This document shows, piece after piece, positions 55,966 through 64,000 of a stretch of DNA of 64,000 nt (the stretch's first letter is position 1; each line of letters opens with the position of its first letter). Location of the stretch: positions 10,974,001-11,038,000 of the forward strand of contig JAUJPP010000011.1 of NCBI GenBank assembly GCA_030562195.1, given 5' to 3'. Below the pieces are notes generated by a model. It saw only the letters and a list, made by a program, of their open reading frames with translations, did not search any database and had not been told where the DNA came from. This stretch comes from Nipponacmea schrenckii. Its lineage: Eukaryota > Mollusca > Gastropoda > Lottiidae. The position numbers were made by a program, and so were the translations under genes.

Positions 55966-57001
55966 CAAATTGGCCTGGTACCGTTTGTGGTTTTCAGTAA
56001 AAGAGTTCCAATTTTAGCCGGGAATAAAGTCCGATTATTTCAACCTATCTTCCTAACTTGATTTATTTTTTTTTTAAATATTTCTATGCAAATACCTACT
56101 TATGAAATCATATTCTAAGGGGAATTTCTATCATACTCTATTCCTTTAAAAAAAAATTGTAGATATATTCAATATTTTATAGGCGTGATCGAGGAATAGA
56201 AGGATATTTTGAAACACACTCTATTAAATAGACGTTATAATCGATTCCTTCAATCGGCTCTCAATATTTCCCAGGTCTTTATAGACGATTACCAATTTTT
56301 AGCACGAAACAACACGAGGTCAGGTCGTCTGGATTATGAGAAATGGGGTTAAAACGCCCGATTGAATAAATAATACTACTAGGCCACTAGTCTGGTTAGA
56401 AGATCAAAGGGTGTGGATTCGAAGTTATGTCATTACCTTAATATTGAGCTATAAATAGAACTGTATCGGTACGGGTATATATACTACCACTACTATGTTT
56501 TTATAGTAAGTTTATGTATATAGTATAAATATTGTAAATAATACAAAAATATTTTCATGTAAGGGGCCAAGCTTGTGTTATTGCCTAGTAGAAGTGCTAC
56601 TGATGCCTTGAACGGACGCTGAGTACCCAAAAAAAAAAAAAGAAAAAAAAAGGAAGCTGCACAACTGTTACGAACAGGTCTAGCGTTTTAGTTGGAATCT
56701 TCAGTTCAGTTAACATCAACTATGAAGCTAGAAATATTAATCATCTACCTGCTGTATTTATTGTTTGCAGTTTTTAGTGAGAGAAGCATGCTGTTTATTT
56801 TATTCTGTCTTAAAAAAAACTACTAAAATTCTTAAAAAAAAAAATAAAAAATTTTTTTTATCTATGCCCAGGCCAAACTACTGGAGGAATCGCTGTGAAA
56901 TTTTACAGGATCGTCAAGTGTAAAAGTTTGTGTCAAGAAAAGAGGGAACAAAGCTATGAGTTTCATTAGGTAGTGGAACTTTTCTCGCGCTCTTTGACGG
57001 T
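55966..57001. other. No gene; possible element end
   Basis: AT-rich with two A-rich runs near 56625-56655 and 56820-56850. AAGGGGAATTTC ... ATTCCTTTAA at about 56117-56151 resembles the AGGG/TTAA end of the Kolobok-like MITE, but no left partner was found. No ORF is supported. Confidence 0.4.
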
Positions 57002-57411
57002 TTAACCCTTTCGATACTCTTGGGTGGTATATGTCCCATGAAATTGGGTCTTTTACTATTGGGTGTTCTTAGTCCCAATTATGCATGTATTAATGGCGAT
57101 TCAGTGTTTTAGACCTCCATAGGCTTATTTTGTGATGTCATAACAGGAAGTTGTCATTTTTTGGCGCAATTTGAAGCCTGGATAACCAATTCAAGTGTGT
57201 GGATGACAGATTTTCTATAATTGTTAGTATTTTACAGGTATCTTTATGTTTATTTAATTTTACAAAATAATGGAAAACATGTGTATGTCTTAATGGTGAA
57301 TGATGCCATAGTAACTTGATTGATTTTATGAGATATTATGTCCCAATAGTACTATAGTTGGAATAATGCATACCAATAGATGAATGTATATTGTCCATGT
57401 TTTTCAGATAA

Positions 57412-58935
57412 ATGGCAAAAAAACGTATGTCTGCTGGTGATGTTCTAAGTCTTCTTAGTGGAGATGATCTTGCTAGTACTGATGATGATACAGAAAGTGA
57501 AAGCGATACAGATAGTGTCAATGATCCCACATACAAAAATATCGATCGTGATAATTCTGATTCGTCTGAAACCTCAACTGAAGACGATTTGGATACTGTT
57601 CTTCTCCTTCCACCTAATGACTCAGGGGATGCAAGGTCTAATGTCGTCGAATGGTTTGAGGTAACTGATAGATATGCACCCAGATTCTCTGTACCAGAAG
57701 AGCGTCTGGGACATGTTTTGACTAATGTCAATAGATCTTCTTCTGCCACAGATATATTTTTGAAAATATTTCCACCCAGTCTGATTATATTTATAGCCCA
57801 ATGCACAAATTCTAGGATTAAAATTTTAGAACAAGATAAAAAGATCACTATAAAGGAAACAGATATGGGGGAAATAATGATCATTCTTGGATGTTGCTTG
57901 ATTATGTCTTACAATAAAGTGCCAGACTTTTCATGTTATTGGTCTCAAAACGAATCCATGGGAAATACTGCTATCCAACAAGCTATATCAAGAGATAGAG
58001 CAGAATTGATAATGTCTAAATTGTATTTCAATGATCCTCAAAAGCCAGATGATGCTTCAAAAACGTATTATATTGATGAATTGGTATCATGCTTGAAAAA
58101 AACCTTTCCAGAGTGTTGGTCAGAAAGTTCCAGACAAAGCATCGACGAATCGATGACAAAGTTCAAGGGAAGATCCAGTCTCAAGCAATACTTACCTATG
58201 AAACCAATAAAGAGGGGCATCAAAATTTGGCAGAGATGTGACTCTCTTACAGGGTACACTTACGATTTTAATATATATTCGGGAAGAGGAAATGATGCTG
58301 CAGCAGTAATGAACACTACTTTAGGTGAAAGAGTCGTGCAGAAATTGTCAAACTCTATTAGAATCCCTAGCGTCTCCCTGTGCTTTGACAGATATTTTTC
58401 CTCAGTCAAACTTTTTGACACCATAAAATACACATCTGTTGGAACATATATGAGTAATAGGAAAAATACTCCTGAAATGAAGGAAAAGCTCACTAGAGGT
58501 TGTAGTTCATTCCAACAAAATAGAAATGGAACAACAGCAACTAAATGGCAAGACACCAAGGAAGTGTTTGTAATGAGGAATTGTCACTCTAACAAGGTTG
58601 GAACTGTCCAGAGACGATTGAAAGATGGAACAAGATCGGAATTTGATTGTCCTGAAGCAATTAAATTTTATAACCAATTTATGGGGGGTGTTGACAGAGC
58701 AGATCAAATTTCAGCTTTATATGATCATGATAGAAAGTCATCAAAGTGGTGGAAGAAGGTATTTTTCAAACTTTTTATGACATCATGCGTGAATGGGTGG
58801 ATAGTGTGCAACGATATTCGACAATCAAAGATTACATTTTTGAAGTTTATAATCGAGCTGGCTGAAGGGTTGATTTCGATTGGTAGAAGTAAAGCCAGAT
58901 ATAAGAGGGAGTGGACGACCTTCAAAAACAGCTAA
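57412..58935 (+). CDS. piggyBac transposase, one frameshift near the C-terminus
   Basis: A 507-codon ORF: an acidic N-terminus (about 1-75), then the DDE_Tnp_1_7 domain with DMGEIMIILGCCLIMSYNKV, SIDESMTKFKGRSSLKQYLP (first Asp), LCFDRYFSSVKLFD (second Asp), KWQDTKEVFVM (third Asp) and QFMGGVDRADQI. After residue 495 it leaves the family. The true continuation is in the next frame (58905-59083): GRPSK and then CFRCSRRGQEKRTNTICRSC and CKDCF, the Cys-rich C-terminal domain. A single base missing near 58905 explains this. It would act in the nucleus on TTAA sites; without the Cys-rich domain, end binding is likely impaired. Confidence 0.9.
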   Translation: MAKKRMSAGDVLSLLSGDDLASTDDDTESESDTDSVNDPTYKNIDRDNSDSSETSTEDDLDTVLLLPPNDSGDARSNVVEWFEVTDRYAPRFSVPEERLGHVLTNVNRSSSATDIFLKIFPPSLIIFIAQCTNSRIKILEQDKKITIKETDMGEIMIILGCCLIMSYNKVPDFSCYWSQNESMGNTAIQQAISRDRAELIMSKLYFNDPQKPDDASKTYYIDELVSCLKKTFPECWSESSRQSIDESMTKFKGRSSLKQYLPMKPIKRGIKIWQRCDSLTGYTYDFNIYSGRGNDAAAVMNTTLGERVVQKLSNSIRIPSVSLCFDRYFSSVKLFDTIKYTSVGTYMSNRKNTPEMKEKLTRGCSSFQQNRNGTTATKWQDTKEVFVMRNCHSNKVGTVQRRLKDGTRSEFDCPEAIKFYNQFMGGVDRADQISALYDHDRKSSKWWKKVFFKLFMTSCVNGWIVCNDIRQSKITFLKFIIELAEGLISIGRSKARYKREWTTFKNS

Positions 58936-59083
58936 ACTTTTGCTGAATGTTGGAGATCATTTGCCAGATCGAAGTCGATGTTTCAGGTGCTCCAGAAGAG
59001 GCCAGGAGAAGAGGACAAACACCATCTGTAGATCTTGTAAAATACCATTATGTAAAGACTGTTTCACACCATATCATACATAA
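58905..59083 (+). pseudogene. piggyBac 2 C-terminal Cys-rich domain, out of frame
   Basis: Cys pairs spaced C-x2-C, C-x2-C and C-x2-C, with a terminal PYHT then stop, form the usual C-terminal zinc-binding domain. It is readable only in a frame different from the main ORF. Confidence 0.85.
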
Positions 59084-60409
59084 AATCTTGATCAACCAAT
59101 GTTGTGTGTTATCTTTACATTGAACAACCAAAAACGAATGGGAATTATTTGTCCCAACAATAAATACTACTGGGACTGTGGGAACATTTCAAAATGGCGG
59201 ACGGGACATACATGTCCCAGCTGATTATAGGGATGAATAATTGCGCATGCGCAATCAAAGTGTTCAGTATTTCAAATAAACCTATTTTGATAGTATTTCA
59301 TCACAGAATAGACAAATCAATAAATTACACAAAAGTAGGGTTGAAAGGGTTAACCGTAATTCCAGCGTTTCATAGCAGTTTGTCTATAGCTAATTAGCTA
59401 TCAGGACCAATTTTCTAACAAATTTGACTATTGCTACAACACGACCTTGTGGATTCACCATCGTGCGTAAACAAAGTTTATTGGCCTTGCGCTATTTGCA
59501 ATATTTAGAGCATACGGAAAAATTACAAATTCAACACGCTAGAAATGGGGGTGAACATCGCGTGCAATCATTGTCTGTCGACGGGTATTATCTTTGCCCT
59601 TTTTCGAACCAAAACATTGTCACTGAGATATTTGTCGCATAAGGAATCACGCTCATAACGACAAAACTATGGACGAACATCAAGCGCGCACTCTTCGTCT
59701 CGAAAAGGCCAATTTGGAAACGCGTATGATTTGGGAATGCGAGTTCAAGTTGATAAGAAAATCTTGACGCCTATAAGGCATTTGAAGGCGATGATCTTTA
59801 AAAGAACCTTTAGAATCCGAGAATTGGGGGAGGGTCTACGGTTTACGCCTTAACAGCCGCGGAAAACGATGAAGAAATTTTATATAAAGACAAAACCTCG
59901 CTATTTCCTTAGGTCAATAAGACGTAGAGATACCCCGTAGGTCATCCGAAGGTGATATTGAACAGTTTTGAAAATTATTAAGGTTTTATAAAGTGCTCCA
60001 TTTTACCACCCCAAAATTTATATATTCCCGTGTTACCTTTGAGGTTTAACAGGAAAAATGATTTCCCTTTATGCGCAACGTGTGCCACCAGACAGTAAAC
60101 GGTAAAATGCGAGCATCTGAACGATTATTGTTTGGTACGTGGTTCAACTAGGAAATTTTCATTCCCATCCGGAAAGGTTACGTTGTCAAAGATGACTAGT
60201 AGCACCACTACGAACATACTCGACAATACGATGCCGATAAAAACATTGAACAAGTCGCCATGGAAGATACCCCTAAAAGCAATCTCACGGCTGAAGGGAA
60301 CGCTATTCCCGAGGAGGAGCTATATAAAGTTCTTCTGGAAAATGACCTCTTTAGCGAATACATCAACCTCTTTCTAAAAATTAAAACGGAGGCATCGGGG
60401 TGGCCCGTT

Positions 60410-60835
60410 ATAATAGTATATTCTTGTTTGTTGGTAGTCTTAGATTTCTTTGATATACTCAGCACGCGTTCCATGTATTATTAAAATACAATAGTACAGA
60501 TGGTCAAAATAATACTGACCACTGGCTTGGTATTTTGGTAGTCATTGGAATCTAAGATATACATTACCAAATATGGTTGGGGGTATTTAGCATGATATGG
60601 GAATGTAAAATGTATTTTCTTGAGTTTGGGTTTAGCTTTTATATATGTAGTACCTGTATGATATTTTCTAACTAGTAAATATATATACCTGTAATTTTTA
60701 CCAGAGTGTTCATCTTTTAATAATTGGGAATTCATCAATCGCATATCCAGAACCTAGAAATAACATTACACCGTTGAATTAGACCCAAAGTGCGATCTCT
60801 GCGAAGACGTGGGCAGTTATACGCATATAGATTTG
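60410..60835. other. Unrelated insertion within the polymerase gene
   Basis: Between the KTEASGWP block and the YFIEEFLAREH block, about 425 bp show no polymerase similarity. A minus frame of 87 codons (60744-60481) has no recognised family. No clear inverted ends or duplication were found, so its nature is unknown. Confidence 0.45.
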
Positions 60836-60999
60836 GGCTAGGTAAATAAAGAGAGATTACTTTATAGAGGAGTTTCTGGCGAGGGAACACATTCAATTGG
60901 AGAAGCATAAGATTGCCTTTAACCCCTATCGACATTTAAATGTCGGTCCGCCCCTTTTCCTTGCCTTACGCCAACTTTTATTTTGCAACGATGGAAGCA

Positions 61000-61076
61000 A
61001 AAATGGGATGCTGCAGATAGCAGCAAACTTCATGCCATCAAGCCTCTCTTGGGGGATTGGCCATCCTCCTATTGTG
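61000..61076. repeat. LINE-like patch inside polymerase B
   Basis: This segment (AAATGGGATGCTG ... CAAACTTCATGCCATCAAGC ... CTCCTATTGT) matches the minus strand of the LINE fragment at 63471-63543 at about nine of ten bases. It replaces polymerase sequence just before LYFDTDS and keeps the frame open. It is far too short for a normal retrotransposition product. Confidence 0.8.
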
Positions 61077-61490
61077 TTGTATTTTGACACGGATTCGATT
61101 ATCTATCCCCAACGACCAGTGGAGGAAACGATTACCAGTGGAAGATGTCTCGCAGATTTAACCGACGAGATACCAACGGGGTCTTCCATTGTGGAGTTCT
61201 GTTCTACAGGACCGAAAAGCTACGCCCTGGATATTTTGAATCATAAAAACGGAAGTATCGACTACGTCGTGAAATATAAAGGAATTACCTAAAACGAAGA
61301 AACGTCAAAATTAATAAATTTCGATCCAATGTTTAGATTGATTCAAAATCAGTCTATGTCTGTGCACATCACTTTTCCGAATAGTTTTCACAGAACTCGC
61401 GATTCCACCGTTTTCATGAACATGATCGCTCGAAAACGTTGAAATTTAAATATGATAAACATCCACAATTCCCTATATAAGGGGCACATG

Positions 61491-63214
61491 CCATAACGTA
61501 ATTATTTCGTATATTCACTTTTGTTTTTACTTTTTTTTCTAAAGCGAGACCTGTTTTTTCTGTGTAAAATGCGTTTCAACTTTTTTATGGTCGTGTGTGC
61601 ATATATATAGTATTATCATGTATTTTTTTTATGTATTTGATTTTTTTTCGTTACTTTTTGTATATATGTTTGAAAAAAATAAACACTTTTCTTTGACAAA
61701 AAAAATATTGTAAATTAAAAAAAGGTTCTCGCATTTTCTTTACTATTAATTTGTAATCAAATTTTGTATAAATAGATTTGTGTTTTTTTAATTTTGTATA
61801 TTATTAATAAAAAACGCAATTCTTGTAAAAAAAATATTGTAATTTCCCCAAAAAATATATTTCTAGTATTTTTTTATTTTATGTATAATTATTATTATTT
61901 TCTTAATTATCATTCGTGGACAAAAAAATATATGAAATAAAACACATTTTGTTTGCCTTTACAGCCTTTATTGATATCATAATCTAAATCTACTGGTTAC
62001 AATTTGTTTTACGAGTCTGTCATTCCTCGCATAATGTCTGGTAAAAAGCTTGCACCCGACTGTCATGGCTTTTTTTTGCAATATATAATATAACCAGTAA
62101 TGTCCACACACTGTTGCAAATAGTGATTTAAGTCTTGAAATATTCCACCCTTTTTCACCTTAATACATTTCATTTCACAGCCGCCCCCATTACCAATGTT
62201 TACTCTGCCGCTTCGCCACAGCCCATCAGAAATATGAGAACAGAATTCCATACTTTAATATAATGTTAAAGATAATCGAAATAAATGAAATGAATGGAGT
62301 TTTGCGTCCTAATAAGATAATCGAAACTATTCCCTTAAAGCAATGACAAAACTCTTATGTAATTTTTAAAAACCTAACCAGTCCCGATAACTATTTGATG
62401 TTTATTTCATATCCTAATGGTTCTGATACTTCAATAGTCATTATTTCAAATTCCAACGAATTCCTTTCAATATAAAAAGTGTGAATTCTAAAGAAGTTCA
62501 TTTAGATGAGGATGGCGGTAAAGTAGACTGATACCAGGGATGATGTAAAAGTACCAGGGTCTATTTTAAATATAATGTATCCTTATAGTGCAATCAAACA
62601 CATCACTTTCCAGTGTAAAGAGGTTAGTTGTATAAATTATACCTGTAAAACATGTCCTGGTTCTTACAGAAAAGCTCCTCGATAGATATGAATGTTTTGT
62701 TACTCTTGTTAAAACTGCTTAGAGTAACTTTACTAAAGATCGTCATGAATAGATAAGAATATATATGTAAGATGGAATTGGACACGATCAATATGCATCT
62801 GACCAGCACCTCTGCGGAGAGTACCAGCGCACAGTCCGTTACGGTTTTCACACAAAAACCGATAGATGGTGTTACATACAGAAAGTAAAGTGCCCGATTG
62901 ATGTCAACAAAAAACAAAAATATATGCAAGCTACAACTCAAAGAACTGATACATACATGTGTTAAGCGACAATTGGGGCGTTTGCATCTAGCTTGGGAAT
63001 TGAAACCACAGCAAGTGTTATTGCGATTACCAGAACTTGGGTATTTTTGTTGGCTTTAACTGACGGAAGGGGTGAAATTCAATGGATGTTGACTAGTTTG
63101 GCGATTTATGCGAAATTATGACCCTAAGGTACCACAGGGATGAAATATCCAATGAGATATGAAATGAACCCCTACCAAACACCACTTGCTCTGGGTGTTG
63201 CTTTATTTAACGTC
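61491..63214. other. No recognised gene
   Basis: 61500-61960 is extremely AT-rich with many T and A runs and several AATAAA-like signals. 62063-62251 (minus, 62 codons, IGNGGGCEMKCIKVKKG) and 62776-62889 (plus, MELDTINMHLTSTSAEST) are short frames without recognised families; they might be remnants of other Polinton genes, but nothing supports this beyond position. Confidence 0.35.
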
Positions 63215-63970
63215 GGCAGAAAATGACTTAACAAAATAAAATGAAATGTATCAAGGTGCATCAGCCCCAAAAGCGGGCTATATAGCACCTGAATACGATT
63301 TAAAACAAAATAAAACCAGAAAGGCATTAATACAATAAAGTAAAAACTATCACAGCACGATAGTGCTGCGATCTAATAGATATGAGATGCATGCACTCAA
63401 TCAGAATGTGTTTCACTGTCATGCGAACTTGGCAGTGCTCACAGACTGAAACTTCATTTCTCCTGTTGGTACAATAGGAGAATGGCCAATTCCCAAGAGA
63501 GGCTTGATGGCATGAAGTTTGATTGTATCTTCAGCATCCCATTTCTGTTGTAAGGAAAAGGGGAGACAGGCAGTGACAAAGCAGAATTAGCCGCCGCATC
63601 TGCCTGGTTGTTCCCTCGTATGTCTTTGTGACTTGGAGCCAACAAATAAAAATGTCCTTTTTCGGCCCAGAAAGCTTGTAACTATCTCCGATTATTGGGT
63701 GCACAAGCTGGATTTTATGAATAACTTATAATGCGGACAGAGAATCAGAATAGATTTAACATTTTTGCAATGACGAGGACTGAAAGAACACGAGTGCCTC
63801 TAAAATGGCAACGAGTTCTGCTTTAACACAATATGATTGGCTGGAACACAAATTGGATTTTTTCAATGATATTTATTTCTTTCAAAAAACACTTTCTAAA
63901 AAGTTATACATATACTGGGGGATTACTTTGGGTCCAGAAACATCGGTGTTAAGGTAGCTGTCGCTTTGTG
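63215..63970 (-). pseudogene. LINE 3' end: RNase H and Cys-rich segment
   Basis: Minus-strand frames read SYCVKAELVAILEALVFFQ, then IYSDSLSAL, then SHKDIRGNNQADAAANSALS (63640), and later VCEHCQVRMTVKHILIEC. The Glu of KAELVAI, Asp of YSDS and Asp of NNQAD are the RNase H active-site pattern used by Jockey/I-type LINEs. The CEHC...H..C block is the usual terminal zinc motif, followed by a short 3' UTR. Several stops are present and the rest of the element lies beyond the window. It contains the sequence copied at 61000-61076. Confidence 0.75.
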
Positions 63971-64000
63971 TAGGGCAACAATTACTTACTTCCAAAATTC

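Larger units (their letters stand above)
57006..59349 (+). mobile_element. piggyBac element 2, TTAA-flanked, nearly complete
   Basis: TTAA at 57002-57005 and 59350-59353. The left end is CCCTTTCGATACTC and the right end is GGGTTGAAAGGG. Copies of GTCCCA lie near both ends (57033, 57072, about 57340, 59151, about 59214) and may be subterminal binding sites. The single transposase gene fills the middle. At 2344 bp with nearly intact coding it is the youngest-looking autonomous-type element in the window. Confidence 0.88.
59415..61490 (+). pseudogene. Polinton/Maverick-type DNA polymerase B
   Basis: In order, across many broken frames: ALRYLQYLEHTEKLQIQHAR and GGEHRVQSLSVDGYYLCP (59480), ETRMIWECEFKLIRKS (59717), AENDEEILYKDKTSLFP with RYPVGHP (59860-59960), ILPPQNLYIPVLPLRFN (59999), FSEYINLFLKIKTEASGWP (60352), then after unrelated DNA FIEEFLAREHIQLEKHK (60863), the polymerase motif LYFDTDSIIY (61080) and a C-terminal run (DYVVKYKGIT, FDPMFRLI). 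These are protein-primed family-B polymerase blocks as in Polinton/Maverick elements. The DTDS metal-binding motif is kept, but stops, a roughly 425-bp insertion and a LINE-like patch make it dead. No integrase, capsid or ATPase gene is seen nearby. Confidence 0.75.

Noticed and set aside
57336..57884. 182-codon minus frame over piggyBac 2
   Set aside because: Antisense to the acidic N-terminus of a clear transposase; Ser-rich by complementarity.
60481..60744. 87-codon minus frame in the polymerase insert
   Set aside because: No recognised family; kept only as an unexplained insertion.
61491..63214. Further Polinton genes (protease, ATPase, capsid)
   Set aside because: Only short unassigned frames are present; none shows the expected motifs.

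Overview
This is eukaryotic, AT-rich, intron-bearing DNA made almost entirely of transposable elements (TEs) and their debris. The mix points to a marine invertebrate, most likely a lophotrochozoan such as a mollusc. It includes Penelope-like elements with GIY-YIG domains, Gypsy, an L1/Tx1-like LINE, piggyBac, hAT, P, ISL2EU, Kolobok-like, Crypton and Polinton remnants, and elements with roughly 160-bp tandem cores. The species is an inference only. A 500-N scaffold gap lies at 29182-29681. No complete host gene is evident. One exon at the left edge (DUF4806-like) may be host coding sequence split by a transposon.

Layout. 0.1-3.6 kb: a TTA-flanked Harbinger-like element with a MADF remnant, carrying a hAT element with a perfect 8-bp target duplication (TSD). 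4.9-5.4 kb: tandem repeat. 5.5-12.8 kb: a four-level nest whose junctions can be read base by base. A Penelope reverse transcriptase (RT) is split by a piggyBac (TTAA); the piggyBac is split by an ISL2EU element (TA); the ISL2EU element holds a TTAA hairpin MITE. 13.9-20 kb: an endonuclease remnant, an L1-like LINE and permuted Penelope pieces. 20.7-23 kb: an array of AT-rich palindromes, a 724-bp direct duplication and a Crypton recombinase. 23.6-28 kb: Penelope and Gypsy on the minus strand, a tRNA-derived SINE, an octapeptide minisatellite and a zinc-finger/recombinase-type repeat protein.

30-41 kb: an OB-fold gene, a large two-zinc-finger TNP2-like transposase, and SAM-domain (Samd3-like) proteins in both orientations, one of them with clean splicing over 423 codons. 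This is my best candidate for a poorly described multi-gene mobile system. 41.5-45 kb: a second ISL2EU-type pair, a THAP-DDE transposase converging on a YqaJ-PHD nuclease. 45.9-50 kb: a P element with near-identical 31-bp inverted ends and an 8-bp duplication. 50-53 kb: a Gypsy 5' LTR, gag and pol. 53-56 kb: a Kolobok-like THAP transposase converging on an intact three-exon P2X7-C-like gene. 57-59.3 kb: a nearly intact piggyBac. 59.4-61.5 kb: a Polinton-type DNA polymerase B pseudogene with a short LINE-derived patch whose relative lies about 2.4 kb away in inverted orientation. 63.2-64 kb: the LINE 3' end.

Most coding regions carry stops or frameshifts. The exceptions are the P2X7-C-like gene, the 5' part of the SAM-like gene, the OB-fold exons and, apart from one frameshift, the second piggyBac. 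All family names come from motif recognition without database searches.
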